NCBI GenBank assembly: GCA_027596075.1
Contig: JADGJC010000258.1
Span: forward strand, 1,982-58,892
Source: Rhizophlyctis rosea
Lineage: Eukaryota > Chytridiomycota > Chytridiomycetes > Rhizophlyctidales > Rhizophlyctidaceae
Direction: 5' to 3'
Length of the DNA stretch: 56,911 bases
Below, piece after piece: positions 1 through 13,513 of this stretch. Under the pieces are notes generated by a model that was not told the DNA's origin, did not search any database, and saw only the letters and a list, made by a program, of their open reading frames with translations. The position numbers and the translations under genes are program-made. Position 1 is the stretch's first letter. Every line of letters begins with the position of its first letter.

Positions 1-3000
1 TATTTTGTCTTCCCCGTTCTGGCCGGGGGGAAAAGGGGTGGGTTGCTGGGTATGGTGACGAGGGTGGGCCTGATTTTTTGTGTTGGTTGTGTGGGTCCGG
101 GTAGGGTGGGCGTGGTGGGTCCGACATTGTGAATTGTGTTATGTTATGGTGTAATTATGCGGTGTGTGTGTGGTTGTGGTGTTATGGCAGTGTGTCCATG
201 CAGCGTTTATGTGGGAAGTGAAAGGAATGGCAATGCGTAATTTGCGAGAGAGAGTCGGTGGGAAAAGGTCCAGCTTTTCACCAACTCTGACGGGCAAGGA
301 CGCAGCGTGGTATGGTTTATGTGCCAGCAAGAATAAGAAGGGAAGAATCACTCCCTCTCAGCAGAATATGTATGATGCGACGGACCGAAAAAGCTCCAAT
401 TATGTGAGCCCAATGGTTCCGAACGCCGAAAGTTAGGGCAATGAATGAGGTTGAGTAACGGAGAGGTGACGGAGGATGCGAAGGGAAGCCGATCAAAGGC
501 GCTATTTTGGAGTCGTTCCGGAGTGGGTTTCACAATGTTTACTATCGAAGTGTCGACCCCTTATGACAAGTAATACGTCCTAATGCTAAAGCGGGGACAG
601 GCAATCCATATGTAGAATGAATTATGAGGGAGACCTCCGTCATGTGGGTTCGTCACAGCTGGTCAAGACATCGAAAAACGGAGGGAAGAGAAGGGAAGGG
701 AGAGTGTCAGCACCGGAGAGTTGTCCCCTCCACAAGAACCATACAGATACCAGTAGGCCACTTACCAATTGATACGACCGTTCAAGCCCTAGCAAGAGAA
801 GCGCGGGGAGGAGGGGTGTGCGAGCAATGATAATTTGACGAACCAATAGTCATTTAATACTCACGCCTGTGAGAAGCGGGTCAACAGTTGTAATGAAGGG
901 AGGGTCGGCCTGAAGTCATACCGAGTATGTAATGAGTGGATTATGTGCGACGAAACGCCGAAAATTGCTCGCACGCGAGTGACACACTTCCCACATACAA
1001 ATTGGTTGCTCTCGAGTTGATATCCTGGGGGATCTCAACAATTCTCAACTCTTTCCACCAACAAAATTCAGCAGTCTTTTGCGTTTTACAAGTCGGTCTC
1101 ACTCCGACCTGATCGGAATTTTGGTCGCCGGCAAGAGATAAGTAAATCACAAACAGGTCACTTTTACCAGCCTTGTACGACACAAAAATGGTATGCCACG
1201 AGCGACTCTGGTCGCATCAGGTCACCCCAAAGTTGCAGTTCCTTCCATATGCAGAGTCTCCGTCAGACGGATCGTCTTCATCCTGACGGAGGCTGGTTCA
1301 AGCCTGTACTACCGGCAGCTTTACCGAGCACCAAAGGTTGGCGACACAAGGCCATCCCGTGCGGGAGAATGGGTCTGATTGGGCAGGAACCTGCATTTGT
1401 GGACTAATTGGTATGGAGCTGGACTCTGTCATATTTGTGCTACCAACGAGGCGCCTGGGGTTTGAATTTTGGGATGAAAATAGCACAAACGTGAATCATA
1501 AATGATTGCCATCACCAACCCAACCATTGGTGGGTTTTGGGGCTGCTTTGCCACACATGATCATGGAATGCAGAAGAACGCATATGAGAAGGATGAGTGT
1601 GTAAAATTGGATCATGCACATATAAATACTCCCGCCCATGAGGCTAGGCCTGAGGGTGCTCACAGGCAATGGGCTTATTACAGGGATCACCAATTCATTT
1701 GTGGAGAATCAAAACAGAATTACGTAAGCATTTTTCCATCACGTGACTATCCTTGCGTCATTCCCTTCCCTCAACGCCCCCACCTTCCCACCTTCCCAAT
1801 GGAGAGTGGAATTGAGCCTAAATGTATGTGGCGCGCCGTCTGCCGCCGCCAATAAATTCAGCCGATAACTCATCACACCAACTCAGAAACCATTGCTTGT
1901 TTTGATCAAACTGGAGCGTGGCGTAGTCACTGCTCACTTGTGCCCACCGGACACGGACATTCCACCGATGGAGATTGGAGAGCCGGTGACGGAGGGGACC
2001 CTTGGAAAAACCCTCACCCAAATCCTTCGGTTTCCACGAAATAGTAGAATGATATTTTTGGTTCTACATTCTAGTCCTTGTAAAGGCAGGTGGGGTAGGT
2101 TTTGCTGTCCTAATGAAGGTCAGGGATTGCAAGGGGCCCGCTGGTCGGCCGAATGAAGAGGATTCCCTGCATATTGATTACTTTGATTGTTTTCGGACTC
2201 TTGACCGGCGGTTTTGCAAAACAAAAAGGGAGGCGGACGGATCATTTTCTACTTGGAGGAAGGAGAGGGCCGGAGGAAAGGGGAATGATTTTCCCGCTTC
2301 CGTTTCTCAGGACTGCGCACCATAGGATGTTTGTGCATGTGGCACAATGGGGAACCACTCCTTGACAGTCATGTTACCCAAAAAAGTGGATTTCCATTGC
2401 GTTTGGTCGGATGGCGCCCGATCGATCGTAGGTGGGTGATTGCAAACATGGATGAGATATGGATCTCACATTAGAGCATTGCATTTGCAGTGGAGACGGT
2501 AGAAGGGCCCAGGTCAACATGTGATTTTCAGTGTGAAGGGGAGGAGAGGAATGTTGAATGACGGCGCTCCTTGCCATTCATGGTGCAGTGTATTGCTGAA
2601 ATGCTGCGCCGTTTTCGTCCTCCTCCGCTCAGGAATTCATCCACCTTTGATACATCTTCATGCAACGACTTGGGGCGACAAAGGTGCCTTCTTTGGAGTT
2701 TCCCGTGGGTGGTGACATGCGCGTTCTGACTGGCCCGCCGGTGAGAGAAGTGACTTCCCTCGAAAACGGTGGCGAAGGCTAAAACTTGATCTTGTGCCGA
2801 CCACAGATTCGTGCCGCTGCATTTTCGGGCAAGCGACGAGGTTGCTTTCTACAACACATGCCATCGATGACCAAAGCAACTGCCCTCAAGTAGTACCTCG
2901 GCTGCGAGATCTGTTGAAATGCTGCCACACCATTTCGAATAGTGGCGACAAATGCCTTTTGAAGGTCCTCCCGCCATAGGACGACGCTTGAAGGCGTCAG

Positions 3001-5920
3001 TCGGCAACGTCCGGATAACGCTTCCACACCATTGGTGGATCAGCTGCCTTTTCCAGGTCCTCCGCCGCGATATCTCTTTACCCCTGCTGGGCTGCGCACG
3101 GCGCCTCCGGCCACAGGATCACACTGGCCGGAAAATTCAGCAGCCGACATTTGACATCACAATGGGAAAAGCCTGAGCGGAGGTTGTTGTTTGATCAGGA
3201 AAGAAACCCCCCAGGATTCGTGCCCTTGCAAAAAACGATGATGCCCTTCCGGATCGGATCTGGACTGGAGTTTCTCTGAGGATGGTAGTAGGCAGATTGG
3301 TTTTTTTTTTTCCTTTCATCCAATTTGAAGGAGTTGAACCAAGTTTGATCATGATTCGTTGAGTGATTGAGGGGACGACTTCCTGGGCGTCCCTGGCGTG
3401 AATACGAACAAAACGTAGGCCACCGTCTCAACGTTCATACCTAACATCCTCATGTGGAAGCCTCATTAATATCCTCATATGAGAATCTCATTATCCGATA
3501 TGAAGTCTTGCTTGTGGAGCAAAACTTCATCATGCAGTCGATCATTTGGCATCCTTTTTCCCCTGTGATTATGCATTTCTCTACTCCAAAAAAAGGTTGT
3601 CGAACAGTTCGCAATTTGGAGAGAAGAGTCAAACTTTTAAGTTCTGTATCCCAAAATTTCATCACATACACTTTCCTGTCGCTTACATACACTCATCTAT
3701 ATGCAACCTCTCCATCGATTTGCATCGGCAATCCTCGATGTCTCCATCACATCAGTCCATAGGATATCAACCAACCCCACGGTGTTGCAACGTAGATATC
3801 TTCACCCATAGCGGTTCCCGATATATTGTGTTTCCTACCGGCGATTTTCTTTTTCGGGTGTGCAGTAAATCGGAGATTTCAGACGTTCCACCATTCCGCA
3901 CGTATCGGCGGGGACTTCTCAACTTAGTGTCATGGTTGTCATTGCTGAGCTTGGCGCTGCTGGAATGACTGACGTTGCGGACCATCGCTTGGTGATTGTA
4001 TCCGTCTGTTTGAGCTGATTACTTCCTGACGACACGTCATATGCAGTTTTCATAAGTCGAGGGCTCCAGGAAGAAGGGTGTCACACCGATGTGCTGGGTA
4101 TCAGGAATATCTCGCAAAACAGGGAAGGTACACCCATACATGCTTTGAGTTACCCTCCAACATTTCGGATGATAAATATCCCATATGCATTACAGTCAAT
4201 ATGTTCGATATCTCATGAGATGTCGGGCCACATTGTCAATGGTCCTACAATCACGGAATAAACCATGATGACGTTAGACCAATTTGTGCACCGTTGGCCG
4301 CACGAGGAGGTCGCGATTGGTTGCAGTGAACCGTTCTCAGTAGCCGAACGTTCTTTGAACGCATCTTGTTTGGTCAGAAGATTTTGGAGTGCATGGTGTG
4401 ATCTCGTTCAATGTATGCTTGTTTGAACCTTTGGACGGACAAAGAAGATGGAGAGTTCGGGAAAAAGGAGGCAATCCAATGGTCGGGCAACTTCCAGACT
4501 CTCTCAGAAGCATGTTACCGCTACAGAGCCCCCAACATTTGTTGATTGTTCCAGCAAGTCACGGTTCAATTCTCCCATCCCCCATAATTCCATAATGTGA
4601 GATCATAACTCACTTTCAATAGTGGTGCGTAACATCAGAACATGCTACCTCCGTTGCTCATCAAGCAGTCCATTCACACGTTTCGGCTTGATGATACTAC
4701 TAGATGGACTCTCATCCGCTCTGCTTTCTGTTGGAAGCTCACTTGGCAGAGACCCACTACCACCGAACCGCAACCACTTTGCTCCAAAAACGATGAAGGG
4801 TCGTTGATGTATGTGTATGTGTCCATCTGAACATGAATAGTATGTAAGTAGTTGGAGATATTGCCGGCGTATGGTGGCAGACTTTAGTACATTGATGTTT
4901 GACGAGCTCACTTCTTTTTGTTGAGTTTGGTTGTCAGACTATCAGCATAAGCAATCATCGCTCTTGGGGACGAACAGTCTTCCTTCAAGGCAAACAGGGC
5001 CGGCGATTGACTACTCGCTCTCCGGGCTCGATGATCACATCGAATACCGACGTCATTTTGGCCCGTCGAAGGTTATTATCGTATCTCGGGCCGCCGGTTC
5101 CATCCTGTATCGTCAGGTGTGGGATTGCTTGCACAGGTACGTTTTTCACATGTATTCTGTGCTTGTCATCATAAACATGATGATCGCCCTGATGCACCTT
5201 CCTAATTCATCTGCCTTTTTTCGATCCGGTTCATCAGGCAATGTCGTCATGCAAGTCAGACCCATATGCCCTGGCCATCAAGGATGAATTACTCATCACT
5301 GGCCTGGGTCCCATTGCTGAGTCTTTTCATCTTCGTCGGGGTTTCTCCGCAGTGAGGATATGGCGGACGGATTTTGATTTCAAAATGGCATGGCGAATTC
5401 GATGATAGTGCTGGACTGGCAAAAAGTGAAGCGGCCAGACAGTTTACCCACAAATGAGCGCACAATTCCGTGTCCACTAGTGCTTGTCCGTTCATGAATA
5501 AGCGTTGCTACGACAGGATCGAGTTTTGAACATCTGTTGTCGCTTACATTAAGACTAACACTTAGGAGTAGTTAGGTTGCTCCCAGAGTCTTTGAAGAGT
5601 GCAACAATGATTCAAGAGGGCGTGGAGGCCCTACAAGCCGCTATCATACAAATTGCACCGCGGAAACTGTTTGGGATAGTAGGATGGTTCAAACGCAAAG
5701 TCGCATATACGAACGTCTTGGCATTACGAAATGATTGATGATATCCGAGTTTGGTTGGTTTGCGAGACTGCGCCATAGTACTTGCCCAACTTCTGTACGG
5801 ACTAAAATTTGCCCCACAATGTCATCTTCAAAAGTTTTCAAATGCCGACAACATCACCACAAGAGCTATGTTATAACGTGGAGTCGCACCTATTCAACGG
5901 TCGTTGAGCTGCGGACGGTG

Positions 5921-6202
5921 TGAATCAAGGGCCTCCTGAACGCGGAGGCAGGCTTGGGTGCTATTGCAAGAGGGGTAGTTATTGCGGGCGTTATGGCAGG
6001 CGCTATTCCAGCTTTGTGTGTAACACAAGGGACCTGTCAACTGTGCACAATTGTGCACTCGTCATTCATTTGACAGGTCCCTTGTGTTACCACGTGGCTT
6101 GGTGACCGCGCCGAGAAGCTATTGCAGGCGTGATTGCAGGCTTCGGTAGTTCTAGGTAGTTATTGCCGAGCCTGCCTCCCAGTTCAGGAGGCCCTGAATC
6201 AC
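5921..6202. mobile_element. foldback/MITE-like element with imperfect terminal inverted repeats
   Basis: The left end (from 5921, reading TGAATCAAGGGCCTCCTGAA) and the reverse complement of the right end (to 6202, reading GTGATTCAGGGCCTCCTGAA) match over about 38 bp with a few mismatches and one offset. The shared core is GGGCCTCCTGAAC followed by GGAGGCAGGCT. Between the ends are degenerate copies of a short word like GCTATTGCAGGCG (near 5958, 5982, 6000, 6117, 6130, 6161) and a separate perfect inner palindrome. There is no coding capacity, as expected for a non-autonomous DNA element. I do not see a clean target-site duplication, so the superfamily is not assigned. Confidence 0.7.
6020..6090. 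repeat. perfect 21-bp inverted repeat with a 16-bp palindrome in its loop
   Basis: Bases 6020-6040 (beginning GTAACACAAGGGACC) are the exact reverse complement of 6070-6090. The 29-base loop contains the perfect palindrome GTGCACAATTGTGCAC at 6043-6058. The whole structure sits in the middle of the 5921-6202 element, so it is either the internal stem of a foldback element or a second element inserted in the first. Confidence 0.85.
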
Positions 6203-9200
6203 AATTGGCTGTGCATATTCATTTCATTGGACTCATTGGCGGGGTCTCTTTTTCTGTAGCAGCGGCGCCTTCACACTGACATTTTCCCGTCGATTCTTTC
6301 ACATACCTAGCATCTGGAAACGCCAAAAAAAAAAGATATGCCAAAGATTTCGTTGCCATTGCGAGAAGGGTTTCACAAGTATCAGGGGACTAGTCTTGAT
6401 CTTTACAGTCCTCACACGCTGCCTGCACTCAAGCTGCGTCGAGCTGAGGGGTTCCAGAGCCACATGAATTTTCCGGTGCATTTCAAGACCGAACAGTTTT
6501 TCTGCTTCCATATAATGCGGTTCTATTCCTTTTCATTTTAATTCGTTCTGAATTTACTGCATTTGTTTCTCTGCCCTCTATGAGGGGAGGGAGGAAGTGA
6601 ATTTGAGTCGTTTCTGATTGGCCATTCGCTTACGTTCCGTCAATCAGATCAACTGCGATGTCACCTATGACACTGAAGGTGACAATGGCAATTGGGTTGC
6701 GGAAGACGCCCGAGATTCTTTTTGCACTCCGGGCTTCGACTCACTCGGACATTCCTCCGCAAACGTAAGAATGAAATTTGCTGACTTTCCTTCCCAACAT
6801 CCCACACCTGTGAATGCAAGTTTGCCAGACGACGAAAGGTGCTATGGTCTGCGAACTTCTGCGTAGAAACCAGGTCAAATGTTAGAAATTTGACATCATC
6901 GTCCAATCTCGAACTTGGCCAAGTGGCTTCTCGGACAATGCTCGAGTGTTTCATCAGACATGAGTGTACAAGGCCTCAGATGTTTGGACAGCGATGTAAC
7001 GTCACGTTAGCTCACGTTGATGGAAGCGAGACGCATGTACACGAATTTGCGAATCGTGGACGCTAAAAAGGGAACACGGCTCAAGGATAACCATACAGAA
7101 GCCGGCGCGTTCGAGCTCAAAGTGCACTCCGATGTCAATTGGCGGGCTCATGGGAGATTGAGGAATGGTGTTCCATATATTTGGAAGGGAAAGTTGGACG
7201 AGTGTAAAGTATTACTCTGACAGCTGTTGCATATGGTTCTCGAAAGTTGCCATGCCGGTATAATTACTACCGCACGGCGACAATTTAGTAGCATGAAATT
7301 TCTGCTGCGTTCGTCACACTGGCGTATCCTTTCTTTTTCATTGGTCTTGAGCTTCAAGCAGGGGTCCCACCCTTTGTATAAAAAGTGTCCAGGCAAATTC
7401 CTGAGGGATTCGAGAAATCGAATAGCTCAACTTGTGAAGCGACGACCGAGTGTATTGATTGCGACAGCATGCTGATGCCTCCTGCACCGTCATGTGTTTT
7501 TTTGCCCGCGTATACCCAGTCATATCTTTGACACTTGGCGAGATGATGGGGACTCGGGGTGTCCCAATGTTATGACTCAGATGTACTCGAGTGTAGGAAC
7601 TACTCTTCCGACCCGCATCCCTTGCTTGCGGCAAAAACGAATTTGAAGAGCGAGCTCGGCATACACACACTCGACATTGGTCATTGTCGCGGTGTTGCAA
7701 ACCCAGCGCGATCCTTGACTTTCACCTTTTCTACCTGTGTCAACTGGTGATGAAAATGAAAATGTGGAACAGGTAATTCTGAATGGCTTCTCCAAAACTG
7801 GGGTACTGGTGATGTCAGTGGAGTAGATGGGGACTATTCATCGTATCCCGCAATCAAGTGACAATCCGGCTGGGTTCCGATGCCCTTTTCAGGTCGTTGA
7901 GCAAAAAATGGCAGGAGATTGAGGAATCTGAGGATGTCCAGAGTGAATGAACATGAACAATTCAATGACTCCTTTCCTTGACCGACGTTCCTTCGTAGAG
8001 CGTGCCCTTTCACGCCAGCAGCAAAACAAAGACCACTCATCAGCACTAGTCATGTCGGTTGAGCTTGACAAACCGGATTTGTCTGAGAGTCGACTGTGTG
8101 CTTTCTTGCTCATTAGTGATTTTACGATGCATATTTGTCCATCGGTACATGGGCGGATGTAGGTAGCCGCAGTGTTTACTACACCATCTTAGAAGTCAAA
8201 ACAGTTCAGAACAGCACTGCAAGCATGAAGGCTTCTTAGCAATGATCGTACGACGTACGACCAACCCGGAGTAACGCTGCGGCTGTCTTTCATGAGATGC
8301 ATTAGAGAAGAATTCAACGAAAAAGTCATGCGCAGTGCGCAACTCATATTGTGCCCCTAAGGCGGGTGACGCCCAAACGGATTCCCTGGATATCAATATG
8401 CAAGTTTCCGTTGAATGCTTGTGTTCAAAGGGCTTTCGATTGACTGACACCGAAAAGAGGGGTGGACAAGCATGGGTTCAGTAGCCTGAAGGGTGAAGAA
8501 GGAAGTCGGGCGAACCTAGATGATGTTCAATGACAAGCTTTGCGCCTGACTCTTATGAGCTGCCACGAACGTTTGTTGAACAAAGACTGTGATAAAAAGC
8601 TTTAGCAAAAACTGGGCAACTGACGTTGGCAAACGTGCAACGCTGTTGACAACTGTAACGCACTCCCGACTTGATACTCGATTTCTTTTGCTAAAGGCCA
8701 TGACAAGTCACTGCATTGTCTTTCCTGGAATGAGAAGAGGGTTGAGACGAGTGACGCTGTTTTTGGGCGCTGTATGCATGAGATGTTGGATGTGTTGCAG
8801 CCATTAGAAGGGCAGTCCAAATTTTCTTTCTCCATTGAACACCGCCGTTCTGGAGACGCACAATTTTGGCCAGAAAAGGCCGATCAGGACCTGATGTTAC
8901 CGATGAGATGTTGTTGGGGCAACGTTGAGGACACTGCAATGCATCCATTCAGTCAGAGATTGGCAATCGCATTCTGCCTGTACCTGATGTCGCTGCGTCC
9001 CCAATTGGGCAATGCTTAAACAAGATGCGCATGCTATATGGATGACAGTCGCCGTGGAACGAGGACGCCCTCTGCAGCATAAGCCGTCAATCTTGATTGG
9101 CAGTGCTCGCTCACTTTGACTCTATTCGAAGATGTTTTGTGCTGAAGAACACTGCACATGGTGCCTCCTGTTTGGTGATTGGCTGCGCGAGGCTGCAACA

Positions 9201-11225
9201 TTTTGCTTGATAATTGACATGGTCGGCAATGCACGTCGTATTGAAGTATTAGGGAATAGCACAAGAATGTGCATCGGCGTTCGCATAAGTTTGAGAGGCT
9301 GCCCATTATTCATTATCGGCTTGGTGATCCTCAATTGTTTTTGGCCAGATTACACTGTCTTGCAATCGAATCAATTCACTTTCCTGATCGGCTGCTTTGT
9401 TTGCCCCAACCATTTCTGTGGAGTTCCTTCAAGGAAGAGCAAAGTAGATGAATCAACAGGCTTGGGACTTTGGGCATACGAATATTTTGACCGCCGGCAA
9501 ATGCAACCCCTGGTGAGTTGGTTGCCTCTCACTGTGGTTGGATTCATTCGCGTGAAAGAGCTGAGCGCTGCATCAATGTAGCCTCACCAAAAAAGACGCA
9601 AATGCCGATGCATCACGAATCTCCTGGCATAAGTCAAGGGAAGCACTGGATCATATCAAGTGTCGGATGCACCAAATGGACAGTAAATGTCCCAGGGCAT
9701 TCCCTTGGAATGTTTGCACACTCCTGCACATCGCCCACGCTTATGTAAGAAGCATGTGCCACAGTGCCACCAAGGGCCAACTTCCAAGCCACAACAAGTC
9801 ATCCGCATCACTGGACACACCACTCGACTCCAGACTCGACTACCTCCAGACTCGACTCCTTCGATTTCGGCCTCTCGCAGTGGTTTCCTTCTCATTCGTT
9901 TCCCACGTTGAAGTTCCGCACCTCATATCTTGAGGCCAGTCACGGTACAGCACTGCTATGTTCTCACTATTGGACCGCTTCTGTTGCTGGAGAATCACAA
10001 CCTCCCAGAAGGACAAGCGCAATGTACGTAGTTCAAACAAGCCTATAAGGTGTCCCGACCGCTTTCCGCAACAGTCCTGAGCTTCCCAATACCACACCCC
10101 CACCTATTGCCATTTGTTGGGCCCCATGACGGCTCGTGCACCTTCGTCTCTTGACTGCTGAAAGTTTGAACACCTGCTATCACTTCCCTCTTGCTGTCAT
10201 TTGGTCGCTTCTCGTTTCTGTGATACTCGCCGTGATGAGTCCAGGGGTCTGTAACGCCTGCAGTATTGTTTTGCGACTGTCGATGGGATTCTATATGTAT
10301 GTGAGTTCTCACATCCCTTGCTTAATTCAATGAACTCTGAGTAACTGACTGATTTGCAACTGACGGTTAAAGCCGAAGTGTATATGAGTGAGGCTGCGGT
10401 TGCAGGTAGCGGCACATGACCTTTCCAATCCCCCACATGCCATGTAACGTATAAGCGACGCTCTCAATAGACACGAACATTCACGTCAATTGACCGGTAA
10501 TCTGGTTTCTAACGACATGGCTATGTCCGGTACTCCTGTTTATGTCGCTTCAACAACCAAATTGTAAAGTGCTCGCAAACCATCATAACATTGCGTAGTC
10601 GACTCTGTATCAGACTTGCATCAATTTTTCGGAACCAGGGACTTTTTTTTTAGGTTTCGGTGTCAGAGACCTGCGGTCGTTTTGAACTTTGAGAACCCGG
10701 AGGGATGTATGTTGTTTGGGTTCCAATATTGCAACACTTGGTGACGTGAAGATATAATACCTGTAACGAGACCTGCGAGTTCAGGGGACTGCTTTACGGA
10801 ACAAGACACTGCTTTGCAAGTAGGTCATCGAAAACTCATGCGTGGTTGACTCTCTTGTGTAGTCTCTTGGTTCGGTCGCAATCCACCCAATTCGGAACAA
10901 GAGTTCACGAAGGCCAGGCAGTCCGGACGCCAACGAGTCAGACCATGGATCATTGCTGTGTTGGCCTGACTCATTTTTGTGCAAGAACACTTTGACATCC
11001 ATTCCGCCGAACGAAGAGAGATCGGACTTTCAAGAGCCACAGAACCCGAATTCCTATCATTATTGACGGTGCTGGCGACTCTTTCTGCTGGCAACTTTCG
11101 CCATGCCATCACAAATTTTGCCATAAGGTCCAAATGTGGCTTGTGGTCAATTGAGTCAAGCGCATTTTCCGCAAATGCAATAAGCTCTTCGCCGTTGTCC
11201 TGTTGCATTTGATGTTCAAAAATTT

Positions 11226-11752
11226 AAGTGCCTTTTGAACACTTACCAAGGACATCAAAACAGCGCATTCGGTGAATTCATCGCAACGTTATGGTTGGAA
11301 TATGTACGTGAAATGAGGAAAAAATGGTCTTTGGCGGGTACCCTCCCTTTTCGCATGTGGCATCAGCAGGCAGACGTCATGACCTTCCAGGCAATTTGAG
11401 ATTGAAAGGCACACGTCAGCTGAGCCGCCCATTTGTATGGCTGTGCCACCAACTCCGAGACCTCGCCGCCTCGGAGACGCAAAGTCTTTTCAAGTGCATG
11501 AGGGCAAATGACATCAGTGCCTGTTCACTAAATGAATTGTCATGTGTGTAATTATCAATTTGCACCACTCCCCGTTTGACGCTTTGACTTGCAAGTGCAA
11601 CTTGACAACATATGGCAAGTGCAGAAATGGGGTTCTGCATGAATTTGCTTTGAGGTGTTGCAATAAAGCGTCCAAAACACACTTTCCTTTTCAAGTGTCG
11701 GAACCTATGAGAATCAAGTGCCAGAATGGTGGACGTGCCATTTAAGCACTTG
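11226..11752. repeat. cluster of AAGTG/CACTT words, no gene
   Basis: The pentamer AAGTG or its complement occurs at about 11226, 11240, 11492, 11593, 11616, 11680, 11693, 11716 and 11748. That is nine times in about 530 bases, where roughly one is expected by chance. Several lie in CAAGTG/CACTTG, an E-box-like hexamer. No coding frame explains them. The cluster could be regulatory or the residue of an old tandem repeat; neither is shown. Confidence 0.4.
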
Positions 11753-12485
11753 AAAAGTTTGAAATCCGTGCGTCGGACTTTGTGATGGCCAGGCAGTGCA
11801 CACCTATAGCTCGAATCTTTTTGGTGATTCCGCGCCCGGAATGGATGAGCATCAGCATCCCCTTAACATGGTTTTGATGGCAATCCATCTGCTTAATATT
11901 CTCGAAGTTTGTCTTTCTGGTTGTTGACACACGGTTTAGAATGCATGGGTCCACCCGAAGCGTCCGGCTTGCCTGAAACAGCATAACTGTGGCCAGAATT
12001 TGCAGAAGTTGCGTTGCAGTTTTGGAAGGATTGGAATTCTCCATCTGTCATTGGAGGAGGATCGCAGACACTTGTCATACGCGTCAAAAAGCAAAGACAT
12101 CTCAGTACTACCCCACATGTGATGACCACGTTCATAATTAGCTGCCGCCTTCGTTACTCAGTGACCATCCCTTCACTCTGTGTGATGACCGTTGCATGGA
12201 ACAGGAAGGACACCACAAAGTCACCAATTAAGGATTTGTTGGGCGAAAAGAATGTTTGACGACGAGCAGTCGATCAGGCTGCCGTGACCACCATGCATCA
12301 AGCTTGATCTCAAAACGCTATCAATAGGACATGATGCCCCAAAAAGGTCATTCCTCATCCCCGTCACTTGCATCGTGTACAAAAAGAACATGAACGTTTG
12401 AAGGAACTGATCGACAATAGATCAAGTCGGTAATGCGTCAAGCTGCGATTACGTATTCTATCATCTATACACATCATTCACCCAT

Positions 12486-13513
12486 CTACGCCCGCTTGGC
12501 AATAAAGATCAAACTCCTACTGGTATCATCCCCAAACGTCAAGTCCTTCCACGCTTTCTGATGCTTGCGATCCGTCCCATGCGGTTGCTCCACAGTTTGG
12601 ACATCGACAAACCCGATCTCCTCCAACAACTGCTTGAGAGATGCAGCAGAGTGACGCCATCGCACCTCAGTCCCGCCAATGTTCTGTGAGTCCCACGGAC
12701 CTTCGTGCGTGGATCCACCGCATTGGCCGAAGAGCGTGCCGCCGGATTTGAGGGAGTTGAAGAGACGGGTGAGGAAGCGGCGACCTTCGGGTTTTGAGAA
12801 GACCTGGGAGGGGAGAAAAAGTGAGTTATCTCGGAAAGGAATGCGGCGCATGATGTTCGGTGGGATGGAAGCCGATACATACATGTAAAACCAAGATGTT
12901 AACAATGAAATCAAACTGTTCTTCCAACCCTTCCTTCCTCAAATCCACTGCACGCGGTGCTCCATCGACCGCGGCAAAGTCGCCGAACACGGTCTTGACA
13001 CCCTGGATCTTGCCGTTCTTCCCCTCATCGCCGTACAAGCGGCCACCGAGTTGCCAATACCCGTCGTGGAGGTCTGCTACTGTGACGGATGCAGGGTTAA
13101 CACCGTCTTGGACGTAGCGGCGCAAGTCTGTGCCGAAGCATACGCCGACTTCGAGGGTGCGGGTGGTGGGAGTTTGAGCGGCGATGAAGGTTTCGTAGTA
13201 TGGGTGGACTTGGACGCGGGGGTCGAGGAAGAGGATGTTGGAGATGCAGCCGTAGACGTGTTGCTACGTTTTGGTAGGTGAGTTGAGATTTGGCATCGAT
13301 GATGTGCTGTAAAACGCATAACAATAGAATACTTACAGTTCTCTTGACGTCCTGAACCAAGTCGACGACGTGTTGGCGGAGGACATTCAAGTCCTTCTCG
13401 CCTGTGTAGCGTGACAAGTTTGCGAGAGCGTCATCGGGAATCTCGGGAATGGGGTCCTCCTTGAAGTCTCTCCGGAAGGAGGTGAGGGGTTCTGCTACTG
13501 CTGCTGTGGCCAT
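12486..13513 (-). CDS. SAM-dependent methyltransferase, three exons
   Basis: The exons are 13337-13513, 12883-13263 and 12486-12803 on the minus strand. The introns are 73 nt (GTAAGT...TAG) and 79 nt (GTATGT...CAG), both phase 0, and the product is 291 residues. A class I methyltransferase fold is indicated by motif I at about residues 96-104 (LEVGVCFGT, a variant of the ExGxGxG loop). An acidic position follows at the end of the next strand (Asp123 in VTVADLHDGY), then a DFIVNILVLHV segment at the usual motif IV place and a late SLKSGGTLFGQ turn. This family transfers methyl groups from S-adenosylmethionine; the substrate cannot be told from sequence. There is no signal peptide or membrane segment, so it is probably cytosolic. 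The start at 13513 opens a frame that runs straight into the first donor. I am confident of the family, not of the role. Confidence 0.85.

Larger units (their letters stand above)
1..12480. other. gene-poor region
   Basis: Both strands hold only short open frames (longest about 150 codons). Their translations show no recognisable domains, no consistent codon bias and no convincing exon chains. Homopolymer runs are common, for example poly-T near 3300. The only structures I can support are the foldback element at 5921-6202 and a cluster of AAGTG/CACTT words at 11226-11752. Decayed repeats that cannot be recognised by eye may be present. Confidence 0.6.

Noticed and set aside
1256..1294. 9-bp inverted repeat CTCCGTCAG / CTGACGGAG
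   Set aside because: It is short and isolated, not beside a supported gene end, and is expected by chance in a window of this size.
4931..5411. Plus-strand frame of 118 codons with a possible downstream exon
   Set aside because: The translation looks partly protein-like, but the only good donor and acceptor put the second part out of frame, and no family is recognised.
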